A stretch of 40,478 nucleotides of DNA from Mollicutes bacterium (lineage in GTDB: Bacteria; Bacillota_I; Bacilli_A; Izemoplasmatales; Izemoplasmataceae), in contig PULR01000001.1 of NCBI GenBank assembly GCA_003551005.1, positions 1-40,478 of the forward strand, read 5' to 3'. Every line of letters begins with the position of its first letter. Position 1 is the stretch's first letter. Shown here piece by piece: positions 15,354 to 23,475 of this stretch. The position numbers and the translations under genes were made by a program. The notes under the pieces were generated by a model that did no database searches, was not told the DNA's origin, and saw only the letters and a program-made list of their open reading frames with translations.

Positions 15354-15858
15354 GCGTTTCCTCGCACTATCCGAGGAGGTGCTCGAGCATCCTGTCTACG
15401 ACTGGCAGCAACAGTATTATCACCATCAGTCCCTGACTATCTACGATCATTCTTTAGTGGTCGCTTTTCTTGCCTGGCGCATCGCCAAGACCCTTGGCCT
15501 CTCACAAAAAGCGGTCATCCGGGGAGGATTGCTGCATGATTTCTTTCTCTACGACTGGCATGTGGAGGGTCGGCGGAACCCCAAACCTCTGCTGAAAAAA
15601 CATGGCTTCACCCATGCGGACGAAGCCTTGCTGAACGCCGAATTCTTTTTTGAATTGAACGATATGGAGCGGGATATCATCGCGACCCATATGTTCCCTC
15701 TCAATATCCGGCCGCCGGCTTATCTTGAGAGCATCCTGGTCAATGCCGTCGATACGTGGGTGACGTTCCGTGAGTTCATAGCGGGGAAGAGCGGGGCGCC
15801 TCACCCTATTATCCCCTTTGTGCGGGAAAACAGGAAAAAAAAGCACCGTGGCGGGTAA
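15334..15858 (+). CDS. HD-domain metal-dependent phosphohydrolase
   Basis: A 174-residue single HD domain. The metal-binding set is visible: His in TIYDHSLVVA, the HD pair in GGLLHDFFLYDW, a His in ATHMFPLN and an Asp in NAVDTW. The substrate is unknown; small HD proteins act on nucleotides or signalling nucleotides. AGGAGG (15316-15321) is 12 nt before ATG 15334 but only 3 nt before ATG 15325, so I prefer the former; either start overlaps the preceding gene by 20-29 nt. Its last codons form the left arm of a terminator hairpin. Confidence 0.82.
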   Translation: MKKTEAERFLALSEEVLEHPVYDWQQQYYHHQSLTIYDHSLVVAFLAWRIAKTLGLSQKAVIRGGLLHDFFLYDWHVEGRRNPKPLLKKHGFTHADEALLNAEFFFELNDMERDIIATHMFPLNIRPPAYLESILVNAVDTWVTFREFIAGKSGAPHPIIPFVRENRKKKHRGG

Positions 15859-15881
15859 GGGCGCCCTCACGGTGCTTTTTA
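15835..15881. terminator. bidirectional terminator between convergent genes
   Basis: A long stem AAAAAGCACCGTG/CACGGTGCTTTTT (13 bp counting A-T pairs) with a 17-nt loop. A-run on the left and T-run on the right make it work for both strands. It contains the stop codon of the HD gene in the loop and touches the stop of the minus-strand permease. Confidence 0.9.
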
Positions 15882-16607
15882 ATGCGGTTCGGACCGCAAT
15901 TGGTTGATTCCGGCTTCAACAAGCGTGACGAGTACGATGAGGATGATGGTCCAGGCGAAGACGTGGTCGTATTGGAAGTTGATCCGCCCTCTATACAGTG
16001 CATTTCCGATGCTGATGGGGGATTGTGCGATAAATTCGGCCATCACCAGTACTTTGAACCCGAGTCCGATGCTTTGCAGGAAACCGGTCTTGATATAAGG
16101 GAAGGCCAGCGGCAGGTGTACCATGAACAATTTCTTGTAGGGTTGCACGGCTTCCATCGCCAGGGCTCGACGGATGGATGTCTCGACGTTCAGCACCCCT
16201 TGCTTCGATGCTTCGAACACAATCGGAAAGATCATCAAAAATGTGATGACATAGAGCGAACGGGCATGACCGTAGATAATCAGGATAATCACGATCAGCG
16301 AAGCCACGGGCAGTGTCCGAAGGCTGGTGACGATTGGTCGCATGAGCGTCGCGAATGTATCGTTGAAACCAGCGACGATACCAATCACGACGCCCACGCC
16401 GGTGGCTGCCGCGATGGAAATGACTAGGCGGCCGAAAGAGTGCAGGATGATTTCATAGGTTCCCACCTGGGTGAGCAGCTCGACAAGCGTTCCAGCTACG
16501 TCAATCGGGAAGGGGAAGAAGTCGGGCTTGCCGATGCGCATGGCCTGTAACTGCCAGATCAGAAGGACGACGAGAAGGGTAGTTGCATAAAGCGAGGCGC
16601 GTCGCAT
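15879..16607 (-). CDS. ABC transporter permease, SsuC/TauC/NrtB type
   Basis: A 242-residue inner membrane permease with about six hydrophobic segments. The coupling region is typical of the nitrate/sulfonate/taurine class: RALAMEAVQPYKKLFMVHLP corresponds to the EAA loop that meets the ATPase. ATG at 16607 follows the binding protein stop by 6 nt, so the two form an operon. No ATPase gene is found on either side, so this transporter must borrow or encode its nucleotide-binding subunit elsewhere. The substrate cannot be read from the sequence. Confidence 0.88.
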   Translation of the reverse strand: MRRASLYATTLLVVLLIWQLQAMRIGKPDFFPFPIDVAGTLVELLTQVGTYEIILHSFGRLVISIAAATGVGVVIGIVAGFNDTFATLMRPIVTSLRTLPVASLIVIILIIYGHARSLYVITFLMIFPIVFEASKQGVLNVETSIRRALAMEAVQPYKKLFMVHLPLAFPYIKTGFLQSIGLGFKVLVMAEFIAQSPISIGNALYRGRINFQYDHVFAWTIILIVLVTLVEAGINQLRSEPH

Positions 16608-16613
16608 GGTTCT

Positions 16614-17558
16614 TCAATCCTGTGGGTCGAAATAGAAATCATCGTCGGGCAAAGTACCGCCGATGAGCTCTGGATTGAGGTCCAGAATCCTTTCAAAAAA
16701 CGTCTCGAGATCTTCTCTGGATTCAAGGGCATCCATGTAGTGGATATTGCTTCTAGGAATGGCCTGTTCTAGTACTTCGCGAGGATAATCATAGTCCAGG
16801 TTTTCTGCATATTCAGCAACAAGTCCGGGTTCGTCACGGGCCATTTCAGCGCTTATTTCAAAATGTTCGAGAAAATCCAAGGCGACCTCTTCGTCAACGC
16901 TTTCTTTGATAAAGATGCCGGCCTGAGGATAGCCATCGGTTTCAAAAACCTCCGCCCAGACTTCCTGCAGGTCGAGAATGTGCAATTCATCAAAATCGTC
17001 CTGGCCAACGCTCAAGGCCGGTTCCGCCAAAAGACCGATGGAATCGGGGTCTGTACGGAGTTCGGCCAGAGACGTGTCGACGGCGTCAACATAGGAAATA
17101 TCCGGGTCATCATCATAGTCATAGTGCGCGAGAAGACTCCGGGTAACGATGTCCGGCGTCGCATTCTCGCCAAAGAGACGAATTTCTTCTCCATCCAGAT
17201 CGGCAAGTGAGTCAAGCGGGCGCCCGGATGCTAAGTAGAGATTGCCCCAGGTGATGACCGCCCCCAGCTGATAAGGTGAATTGTTCGAGCCCGCTAATCG
17301 GGCCCCGAGGTTTGTGGGAGCGAAGATTATGTCATGGCTTTCGCTGCCGAACGCCGCCCCTAGCGGTTCAGCACCGGCGACAATATCAATCTCGTAATCG
17401 ATCCCAGGTACGTCGGGGCGTTCATGTTCGAAGTACGTCTGGGAGAGACTGGGAGAACCGCTCGGCGCCATGATGCTGATGGTTTCTTCATCTTCACCGC
17501 AAGCGGCGATTGTCAACGACAGGGTAAAAATAGCAAGTACGGTAAACAGTGATTTCAT
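16614..17558 (-). CDS. ABC transporter substrate-binding lipoprotein
   Basis: A 314-residue exported lipoprotein. The signal is MKS then a hydrophobic run with lipobox IAAC, lipidated Cys20. The mature part is remarkably acidic: by eye about 69 Asp/Glu against 12 Lys/Arg with only one Lys. The fold resembles NMT1/SsuA-type periplasmic binding proteins (MAPSGSPSLS opening, IIFAPTNLGARL ligand-side strand). The start is ATG 17558, with GGAGGTGG on the minus strand 8-9 nt upstream; the GTG at 17570 overlaps that RBS. It is first in the two-gene operon with the permease and is divergent from a Crp/Fnr regulator. The substrate is unknown. Confidence 0.88.
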   Translation of the reverse strand: MKSLFTVLAIFTLSLTIAACGEDEETISIMAPSGSPSLSQTYFEHERPDVPGIDYEIDIVAGAEPLGAAFGSESHDIIFAPTNLGARLAGSNNSPYQLGAVITWGNLYLASGRPLDSLADLDGEEIRLFGENATPDIVTRSLLAHYDYDDDPDISYVDAVDTSLAELRTDPDSIGLLAEPALSVGQDDFDELHILDLQEVWAEVFETDGYPQAGIFIKESVDEEVALDFLEHFEISAEMARDEPGLVAEYAENLDYDYPREVLEQAIPRSNIHYMDALESREDLETFFERILDLNPELIGGTLPDDDFYFDPQD

Positions 17559-17581
17559 TTTCGTGACCACCTCCGGAAATT

Positions 17582-17587
17582 ATGATA
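17582..17587 (-). promoter_or_regulatory. possible -10 box for the lipoprotein-permease operon
   Basis: TATCAT on the minus strand (17587 to 17582) in the 79-nt divergent gap. It has no -35 box, but the palindrome at 17611-17624 is centred about 42 nt upstream of the predicted start, the position where class II Crp/Fnr activators bind. The leader would be very short (about 17 nt). Confidence 0.35.
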
Positions 17588-17610
17588 AAGTAAAGGCGTC
17601 ACATGCGTAT

Positions 17611-17624
17611 GTAACATAAGTTAC
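17611..17624. promoter_or_regulatory. palindromic operator, GTAAC-ATAA-GTTAC
   Basis: A perfect inverted repeat of GTAAC with a 4-nt centre, placed between the divergent lipoprotein gene and the Crp/Fnr-family gene. Two short half-sites with a 4-6 nt centre are the usual form of Crp/Fnr-family sites. It would overlap the -10/start region of the regulator on the plus strand. Binding by the adjacent regulator is inference. Confidence 0.6.
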
Positions 17625-17637
17625 GGTGGTGAGTAAA

Positions 17638-18255
17638 ATGGTTTCCTATCCATTCGAGGAAGTACTGAAGAATCGCCTGGGATTTTCCTGCGCTTATCCA
17701 GCGGGCTATACCATACACAGAGAAGGGGACGGATGTGATAGCGTCGGCATGTTAATAAAAGGTGAGGTCGAACTGGTCCACCATACCATAAATGGCGACC
17801 GTTTGATTCTTGGCAGCGTTGAGGAAGGATCGTTCTATGGGGACTTTCTCATTTTCTCCTCGACGCCTTATTATCCTGGAGATTTGATTACCAGAACCGA
17901 TGCGCAAGTCATCTTCATTGACCGGAAGAACTTAGAAGCCTTGCTGGCTGAATCGCATGCATTCCGTTCGTATTACCTCGAAAACCTCGGGGATAAAGCC
18001 CTGCGATTCAATTTTGAAAACAAGCTCCTCAAACAACCCACGATTGAAGCCAAGCTTCGCTTCCTTCTAGAGTCCGCACACGCGCGCACGGGGGAGGCGG
18101 TTTATGAGCACGGTGGCATCGACAGGCTCGCCGAGCGGTTGAACGTCCGGCGGCCCTCACTTTCAAGGGAGCTGAACAGGATGCGCCGCGAAGGCCTTAT
18201 CGATTACGACCGACGTGTGCTGCGCATGCAGCTGCAGGAAAAAAAGCAAGATTAG
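17638..18255 (+). CDS. Crp/Fnr-family transcriptional regulator
   Basis: A 205-residue regulator. Residues 1-120 form the cyclic-nucleotide-type beta-barrel (SVGMLIKGEVELV, GSFYGDFLIFSS), then a long dimer helix, then a winged helix with recognition helix RRPSLSRELNRMRREGLID. There is no cysteine cluster for an Fnr iron-sulfur centre, and the cAMP phosphate-binding pattern RxS is not evident, so the effector is unknown. I chose ATG 17638, with GGTGAG upstream; GTG 17626 or 17629 in frame are alternatives. It is divergent from the lipoprotein-permease operon, which it probably controls along with itself. Confidence 0.88.
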   Translation: MVSYPFEEVLKNRLGFSCAYPAGYTIHREGDGCDSVGMLIKGEVELVHHTINGDRLILGSVEEGSFYGDFLIFSSTPYYPGDLITRTDAQVIFIDRKNLEALLAESHAFRSYYLENLGDKALRFNFENKLLKQPTIEAKLRFLLESAHARTGEAVYEHGGIDRLAERLNVRRPSLSRELNRMRREGLIDYDRRVLRMQLQEKKQD

Positions 18256-18276
18256 GCTTGCAAAACCCGGCTATCT

Positions 18277-18305
18277 TTGATAACCTGTTAGAGACTTTGT
18301 AGAAA
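18277..18305 (+). promoter_or_regulatory. candidate promoter of the S10 operon
   Basis: TTGATA (18277-18282; 5 of 6), 17-nt spacer, TAGAAA (18300-18305; 4 of 6). It lies 22 nt after the regulator stop and about 118 nt before rpsJ. A weaker alternative is TTGCAA at 18258-18263 with TAACCT at 18281-18286. Confidence 0.45.
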
Positions 18306-18422
18306 AGTCCGGCTGTGAAGCGGGAGGTTGTTGACACACGGAAAGGCGTTGTCTTGGTGTGTCAAGGAAATTTCCGTGGAGCAAGTCTATTCCCCGAAAG
18401 TAGGCGAAAGGAGGACAACAGG
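18306..18422 (+). promoter_or_regulatory. structured leader of rpsJ with two exclusive hairpins
   Basis: Hairpin A pairs TTGACACAC (18331-18339) with GTGTGTCAA (18357-18365), 9 perfect pairs. Hairpin B pairs CACGGAAA (18337-18344) with TTTCCGTG (18371-18378), 8 perfect pairs. They share bases 18337-18339, so both cannot form fully. A 10-bp palindrome GGAAATTTCC (18366-18375) overlaps the right arm of B. The RBS AAAGGAGG is about 30 nt farther on and is not paired in either form. Ribosomal protein autoregulation is a reasonable guess. I do not recognise a described leader family. Confidence 0.5.
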
Positions 18423-18728
18423 GTGGCAAACCAAAACATCCGCATCCGCTTGAAGTCTTATGACCACAGGCTGCTCGATCAATCGGCGAAAAAAATCGTA
18501 GATACGGTCAAGAAAACCGGCTCGTCCGTCTCTGGACCGATTCCCCTGCCGACTGAAAAAGAGGTGTTCACGATCCTCAGGAGCGTGCACGTCAACAAGA
18601 AGTCGCGAGAGCAGTTCGAGCGCCGTACCCACAAGCGGCTTATCGACATCGTAGACCCCAACCCGCAGACAATTGACAGTCTCATGCACCTGGACCTGCC
18701 GTCCGGTGTGGACATCATTCTTAAATAA
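18423..18728 (+). CDS. rpsJ: 30S ribosomal protein S10
   Basis: S10, 101 residues, a 30S head protein and also the NusB partner in antitermination. It begins [15 protein letters not shown] and has the [10 protein letters not shown] segment, both diagnostic. The start is GTG 18423, preceded by AAAGGAGG; a GTG-led 36-codon extension upstream (18315) would translate the structured leader and is not supported. First gene of the S10 operon. No str operon genes (rpsL, rpsG, fusA, tuf) precede it. Confidence 0.96.
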   Translation: MANQNIRIRLKSYDHRLLDQSAKKIVDTVKKTGSSVSGPIPLPTEKEVFTILRSVHVNKKSREQFERRTHKRLIDIVDPNPQTIDSLMHLDLPSGVDIILK

Positions 18729-18746
18729 CCGATAGGAGGTGCACTC

Positions 18747-19460
18747 ATGGCCAAAGGTATCTTAGGAACCAAACTTGGGATGACCCAGGTTTTTGACGAG
18801 GAAGGACAACTCGTCCCTGTCACCGTGGTTCAATGCGAACCCAACGTTGTGTTGCAGAAAAAGACCGAGGAGAACGACGGTTACGAAGCTGTACAGCTCG
18901 GTTACAAAGATAAACCGGAGCGACTCGCGAACCGCCCCGAACTCGGACATGTCCGCAAGGCGGACACCAGCCCTAAGCGCTACGTCAAGGAAATTGCCGG
19001 CAAGGAGCTGAGCAATTTCGAGGTCGGCCAGGAAATCCGCGTCAACATCTTCGAGAACCGCGAACACGTCGATGTAACGGGGACCTCCAAGGGCAAGGGC
19101 TTCCAAGGCAACATTAAAAGACATAATCAATCCACCGGTCCCAAGACGCATGGCTCGCACAGCTACCGCGAACCCGGCGCGACCGGAACCATCAACCCGA
19201 ATCGTGTCATGCCCGGCATGAAGCTACCGGGACACATGGGACATGAAACCATCACCATCCAGAATCTGGAAATCGTCAAGGTCGACGAAGAACGGAACCT
19301 ATTGCTCATCAAAGGGAACGTTCCGGGACCCAAGAAGAGTCTCGTCATGGTCCGGCGCACGGTCAAGGAAGACCCCGTCGAACCGCTCGATCCGAGTCGT
19401 TATGTCCGGCAGCCTGCTTCTGAAACGGCCGCCGAAGAACCGCAAGAGTCTTCTGAATAG
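18747..19460 (+). CDS. rplC: 50S ribosomal protein L3
   Basis: L3, an early assembly protein near the peptidyl transferase centre. The segment [13 protein letters not shown] and the loop [17 protein letters not shown] are typical. At 237 residues it is longer than the usual 205-215. The excess is a C-terminal tail from about residue 212, ending in an acidic Ala/Glu-rich stretch ([13 protein letters not shown]), a shape seen in some lineages. The RBS is TAGGAGGT. Confidence 0.97.
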   Translation: MAKGILGTKLGMTQVFDEEGQLVPVTVVQCEPNVVLQKKTEENDGYEAVQLGYKDKPERLANRPELGHVRKADTSPKRYVKEIAGKELSNFEVGQEIRVNIFENREHVDVTGTSKGKGFQGNIKRHNQSTGPKTHGSHSYREPGATGTINPNRVMPGMKLPGHMGHETITIQNLEIVKVDEERNLLLIKGNVPGPKKSLVMVRRTVKEDPVEPLDPSRYVRQPASETAAEEPQESSE

Positions 19461-19480
19461 TACTGGAAGGAGGAACAACG

Positions 19481-20104
19481 ATGCCCAAAGTGACATTACT
19501 GAATCAGCAAGGGGAAGATGTAGGCACGCTCGAGTTGATGGACCGCGTGTTCGGCATCGAACCCAACCAGCAGGTGCTCCATGATGTCGTGAAGGCCCAA
19601 CGGGCCGCGGCGCGTCAGGGCACCCATAAAACCAAGACCCGTGGCGAAGTCCGGGGCGGCGGCCGCAAGCCATGGCGCCAGAAAGGAACCGGACGCGCCA
19701 GACAGGGTTCGATCCGCGCGCCACACTGGAAAGGCGGCGGCACGGTGTTCGGCCCCACCCCGAGGAACTATCGCCTGAAAATGAACCGCAAGGTGCGGAA
19801 CCTCGCACTCCGTTCCGCACTGTCCGACAAACTGCAGGATCAAGCTCTCTATGTACTCGATGAATTGACGTTCGACGCGCCGAAGACCAAAGCGATGGTC
19901 GAGATGCTCGAACAGCTTTCTCTTGAAAAACGCGTCCTCATCGTCATCGCCGAGGATGATTACGCAATTGAACGTTCGGCCACGAATCTGTCAAAGGCAC
20001 GCGTTGTGACTGTTGATGAGCTGACGGTCTACGACATTGTCGGTAGCGATGCGCTTCTCACGACCCAGAGTGCCGTTAAAGCTCTTGAGGAGGTGCTTGG
20101 ATAA
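19481..20104 (+). CDS. rplD: 50S ribosomal protein L4
   Basis: L4, 207 residues, lining the exit tunnel and a known operon autoregulator in other bacteria. The long basic loop [20 protein letters not shown] is present, followed by [13 protein letters not shown]. Usual length. It ends in a 1-nt overlap with rplW (TAATG). If the leader upstream of rpsJ is regulatory, L4 would be the first protein to test. Confidence 0.97.
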   Translation: MPKVTLLNQQGEDVGTLELMDRVFGIEPNQQVLHDVVKAQRAAARQGTHKTKTRGEVRGGGRKPWRQKGTGRARQGSIRAPHWKGGGTVFGPTPRNYRLKMNRKVRNLALRSALSDKLQDQALYVLDELTFDAPKTKAMVEMLEQLSLEKRVLIVIAEDDYAIERSATNLSKARVVTVDELTVYDIVGSDALLTTQSAVKALEEVLG

Positions 20105-20388
20105 TGCTCGCATCGGAAATCGTCAAACGCCCGATCATCACAGAAAAGAGCATGGAGCTCGTCGAGAAGCAGAACCAATATACCTTCGCCGTTGACAAAA
20201 GGGCCAACAAGATACAGATCAAGAAAGCAATCGAAGAGCTTTTCGATGTAACAGTCGAAGACGTGAACGTACTCAACCAGAAACCCAAGAAGAAACGTGT
20301 GGGCCGCTATGAAGGTTTCGTCAGCGGCATGCGCAAAGCGGTTGTCACCCTCAAAGAGGGCGACAACATCGAAATTTTCTCATCGTAA
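20104..20388 (+). CDS. rplW: 50S ribosomal protein L23
   Basis: L23, 94 residues, at the tunnel exit where trigger factor and SRP dock. It has the pattern [12 protein letters not shown] near the start and the basic [13 protein letters not shown] loop. Start ATG overlaps the rplD stop by one base. Confidence 0.96.
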   Translation: MLASEIVKRPIITEKSMELVEKQNQYTFAVDKRANKIQIKKAIEELFDVTVEDVNVLNQKPKKKRVGRYEGFVSGMRKAVVTLKEGDNIEIFSS

Positions 20389-20412
20389 GCAGCGTAAAAG
20401 GAGGTTAACGCC

Positions 20413-21252
20413 ATGGCTCTCAAGAAATACAAGCCGAACACGAACGGTCAGCGGCATATGACGGGTCTGGACTTTTCGGAAGTCACGACGGACAAACCCG
20501 AAAAATCCTTGCTTGTCACGCGTCGCAAGCGCGCCGGAAGAAACAACCACGGCCGCATCACAGTCCGCCACCAGGGCGGCGGCGTGAAGCAGAAATACCG
20601 CCTCATCGACTTCAAACGTGATAAAGACGGTGTGCCCGGACGTGTCGCGACCATTGAATACGATCCGAACCGCAGCGCCAACATCGCCCTCATCAACTAT
20701 CTTGACGGCGAGAAGCGCTACATCCTCGCCCCCAAGAAACTACAGGTGGGTGCGACAATCGAATCCGGCGATCATGTCGACATCCGGACAGGGAACGCCA
20801 AGCAGCTGCGACTGATACCCGTGGGCACCATCATCCACAACATCGAGCTCTCGCCCGGGAAGGGCGGTCAGCTAGTCCGCTCCGCCGGCGCTCGCGCGCA
20901 GATCATCGGCCGCGAAGGAAAATACGTCCTGGTCAAGATGCCTTCCGGCGAGGTGCGCAAGATTCTCGGCACCTGCCGCGCCACCGTTGGTGAGGTCGGT
21001 AACGAAATGCACGAGCTTGTCAACATCGGCAAGGCCGGCCGCAACCGCAAGCGCGGCATCCGTCCGACGGTCCGAGGCTCGGTCATGAATCCCACGGACC
21101 ACCCGCATGGCGGCGGTGAAGGCCGTCAGCCCATCGGTCTGGAAAGCCCGCTCTCACCCTGGGGCAAGAAGACCGTCGGCAAGAAGACCCGTCGCAGCAA
21201 AAAAGCCAGCTCGCGCCTGATTGTCAGAGGGCGCAAGACCAAGAAGAAGTAG
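20413..21252 (+). CDS. rplB: 50S ribosomal protein L2
   Basis: L2, 279 residues, essential for subunit joining and peptidyl transfer. It starts [15 protein letters not shown] and carries the highly conserved [14 protein letters not shown] near the C-terminus, containing the key histidine. A basic tail ends in KKK. The RBS is AAAGGAGG. Confidence 0.97.
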   Translation: MALKKYKPNTNGQRHMTGLDFSEVTTDKPEKSLLVTRRKRAGRNNHGRITVRHQGGGVKQKYRLIDFKRDKDGVPGRVATIEYDPNRSANIALINYLDGEKRYILAPKKLQVGATIESGDHVDIRTGNAKQLRLIPVGTIIHNIELSPGKGGQLVRSAGARAQIIGREGKYVLVKMPSGEVRKILGTCRATVGEVGNEMHELVNIGKAGRNRKRGIRPTVRGSVMNPTDHPHGGGEGRQPIGLESPLSPWGKKTVGKKTRRSKKASSRLIVRGRKTKKK

Positions 21253-21270
21253 GAAAGGAGGAGCTCGTTT

Positions 21271-21549
21271 ATGGCACGCTCTATCAAGAAAGGTCCATTT
21301 TGCGACCAGCATCTGATGAAGAAAATCGAAGATTTGAACAAAGCCAATAAAAAGAAAGTCATCCAGACGTGGTCCAGGCGTTCGACGATCTTTCCTCAGT
21401 TCGTCGGGCACACCATTGCCGTTTACAACGGCAGGGAGCATGTCCCCGTCTACATCACCGAGGACATGGTCGGCCACAAACTCGGAGAGTTCGCTCCTAC
21501 AAGGACATTCCGCGGACATGAAACCGACAAGAAAGCCAAAAGGAGTTAG
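21271..21549 (+). CDS. rpsS: 30S ribosomal protein S19
   Basis: S19, 92 residues, in the 30S head next to S13. The opening [10 protein letters not shown] and the segments [19 protein letters not shown] and GEFAPTRTF are standard. The RBS is AAAGGAGGAG, 8 nt upstream. Confidence 0.97.
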   Translation: MARSIKKGPFCDQHLMKKIEDLNKANKKKVIQTWSRRSTIFPQFVGHTIAVYNGREHVPVYITEDMVGHKLGEFAPTRTFRGHETDKKAKRS

Positions 21550-21560
21550 AGGAGGATATC

Positions 21561-21896
21561 ATGGAAGCTAGAGCTCAGGCAAAAACTGCCCGCATCTCTT
21601 CCCGCAAGGTCAAGCTCGTCATCGACCTGATCCGAGGCAAGGACGTTTCCGAAGCCTTTGCGATATTACAGCATACCCCGAAAGCGGCCGCACCGATGGT
21701 CGAGAAGGTCCTCAAGTCAGCCGTCGCGAACGCCGAACATAACTACAGCCTCGATACCGACACGCTTTTCGTCAAAGAAGCCTACGTCGGCGAGGGGCCG
21801 ACACTCAAACGGATCCGGCCCCGGGCACAAGGCAGCGCGACACCCATCATGAAACGGACCAGCCACACGACCATCGTCGTGGCCGAGAAAGAGTAA
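21561..21896 (+). CDS. rplV: 50S ribosomal protein L22
   Basis: L22, 111 residues, with the beta-hairpin that reaches into the exit tunnel near macrolide sites ([17 protein letters not shown]). The [15 protein letters not shown] opening is typical. The start follows rpsS by 11 nt after AGAGGAGG. Confidence 0.97.
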   Translation: MEARAQAKTARISSRKVKLVIDLIRGKDVSEAFAILQHTPKAAAPMVEKVLKSAVANAEHNYSLDTDTLFVKEAYVGEGPTLKRIRPRAQGSATPIMKRTSHTTIVVAEKE

Positions 21897-21911
21897 GGAG
21901 GGAATCTTACA

Positions 21912-22559
21912 ATGGGACAGAAAGTCAATCCGATAGGACTCAGGGTCGGCATCATCCGCGATTGGGATTCTCGTTGGTATGCGAACAGGAACGATGTCGC
22001 TGACCTTCTCCACGAGGATATCCAGATCCGTGAACTCCTCGAGGAGCTATACGAACATGCATCTGTATCAAAGATCGAAATCGAACGCCTGAAGAATAGA
22101 ATCGTCATCACCGTCCACACCGCGAAGCCCGGCATGGTCATCGGTCGCGAAGGGTCGGTCAAGAAGCAGGTTGTCTCGAAACTCCAGGAACTGACCGACA
22201 AGAACATCATCCTGAACGTTGTCGAGATCAAGAAACCGGAGCTTGACGCCAAGCTTGTCGCCGAGAGTATCTCGCGCCAGCTGGAAAACCGCGCTTCTTT
22301 CCGACGTGTGCAGAAGATGGCGATCCAGCGCGCAATGCGTTCGGGTGCGAGAGGTACACGCACCCTTGTCTCGGGACGTCTCGGCGGCGCCGAAATCGCC
22401 CGCAATGAAGGCTACAGCGAAGGGAACGTCCCCTTGCATACGCTGCGCGCCGATATCGATTACTCCATGACCGAAGCCCACACGACTTATGGCAAGCTGG
22501 GCGTGAAGGTCTGGATCTACAAGGGTGAAGTGCTGCCCAAGAAGAAGGGGGCTAATTGA
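21912..22559 (+). CDS. rpsC: 30S ribosomal protein S3
   Basis: S3, 215 residues, at the mRNA entry site. It begins [11 protein letters not shown], has a KH domain with the GREG loop (GMVIGREGS, about residues 75-83), and a C-terminal domain with RAQ-like [15 protein letters not shown] and [14 protein letters not shown]. Standard in size. Confidence 0.97.
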   Translation: MGQKVNPIGLRVGIIRDWDSRWYANRNDVADLLHEDIQIRELLEELYEHASVSKIEIERLKNRIVITVHTAKPGMVIGREGSVKKQVVSKLQELTDKNIILNVVEIKKPELDAKLVAESISRQLENRASFRRVQKMAIQRAMRSGARGTRTLVSGRLGGAEIARNEGYSEGNVPLHTLRADIDYSMTEAHTTYGKLGVKVWIYKGEVLPKKKGAN

Positions 22560-22561
22560 TT

Positions 22562-22990
22562 ATGTTGATGCCTAAACGTACGAAATACAGACGCCCTCAT
22601 CGTGTATCCTACGAAGGAAGGGCGAATCGCGGCACAAGTGTCGCCTTCGGCGAGTTCGGCCTGCAGGCCCTTGAAGGCGCCTGGATCACCAACCGCCAGA
22701 TCGAGGCCGCCCGTATCGCCGTCAACCGTTACATGAAACGGCAGGGAAAGCTCTGGATCCGCATCTTCCCCCACCATCCGAAGACGTCGAAACCGCTCGA
22801 GGTCCGCATGGGCTCAGGGAAGGGCGCTCCGGAAGGATTCGTGGCCGTCGCCAAGCGAGGCACTGTCATCCTCGAAGTCGGCGGTGTCAGCGAGGAGGTT
22901 GCGAACGAAGCGCTTCGTCTTGCTTCGCACAAACTCCCCGTGAAGACGAAAGTGATCAAGCAGGAAAGTGGTGATTTCAGTGAAAGCTAA
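22562..22990 (+). CDS. rplP: 50S ribosomal protein L16
   Basis: L16, 142 residues, near the A-site tRNA elbow. It opens [14 protein letters not shown] and contains [21 protein letters not shown] 22562 matches the family N-terminus; an upstream TTG (22556) is in frame but unlikely. The start lies 2 nt after the rpsC stop. Overlaps rpmC by 11 nt. Confidence 0.96.
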   Translation: MLMPKRTKYRRPHRVSYEGRANRGTSVAFGEFGLQALEGAWITNRQIEAARIAVNRYMKRQGKLWIRIFPHHPKTSKPLEVRMGSGKGAPEGFVAVAKRGTVILEVGGVSEEVANEALRLASHKLPVKTKVIKQESGDFSES

Positions 22991-23171
22991 TGAAATCCGC
23001 GAGTGGGACACTGAAAAGATTCACAAGGAGATCGCCTCGTACAAGAAAGAACTGTTCGACCTTCGATTTCAGCAAGCCACCGGGCAGCTTGAGAACACGG
23101 CCCGCATCAAAAAGGTTAAAAAGGCCATCGCGCGCATGAAAACCGTGCTCAACGAGCGCCAGGCCAAATAG
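22980..23171 (+). CDS. rpmC: 50S ribosomal protein L29
   Basis: L29, 63 residues, at the tunnel exit. It reads MKANEIREW, with the diagnostic [26 protein letters not shown] core. I chose GTG 22980, which gives the typical MKAxEIRE start, with GGTGA upstream; GTG 22968 and 22971 are in-frame alternatives. Starts within the end of rplP. Confidence 0.93.
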   Translation: MKANEIREWDTEKIHKEIASYKKELFDLRFQQATGQLENTARIKKVKKAIARMKTVLNERQAK

Positions 23172-23189
23172 GACGAGAGGAGAATTCCG

Positions 23190-23450
23190 ATGGAACGAAA
23201 CAAACGCAGGGTGCTGAATGGCACCGTCGTGTCCACCGCTGCAGATAAAACCATCTCCGTACTGGTCGAGTATCAGGCACGACACTCCAAGTACGGCAAG
23301 CGTATCCGTCGTTCAAAGAAGTTCGCGGCTCACGATGAAGACAACCAGGCGCGAGTGGGCGACACGGTCACCATCATGGAGACCCGGCCGCTCTCCAAGC
23401 GGAAGAAATTCCGTCTGCTTGAGATCGTCGAGCGCAAGGAACAGATCTAG
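23190..23450 (+). CDS. rpsQ: 30S ribosomal protein S17
   Basis: S17, 86 residues, an OB-fold primary 16S rRNA binder. The opening [26 protein letters not shown] and the ending [14 protein letters not shown] are all diagnostic. The RBS is GAGAGGAG. Confidence 0.96.
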   Translation: MERNKRRVLNGTVVSTAADKTISVLVEYQARHSKYGKRIRRSKKFAAHDEDNQARVGDTVTIMETRPLSKRKKFRLLEIVERKEQI

Positions 23451-23475
23451 TAGAGCTTAGAAGGAGGTTCTAGCG

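Noticed and set aside
18331-18359. TTGACA as a promoter immediately before rpsJ
   Set aside because: No acceptable -10 lies 16-18 nt downstream (TTGGTG); the bases are the left arm of a perfect inverted repeat instead.
18315-18422. N-terminal extension of rpsJ from GTG 18315
   Set aside because: It would translate the structured leader; S10 begins at GTG 18423 with a strong RBS and the normal length.
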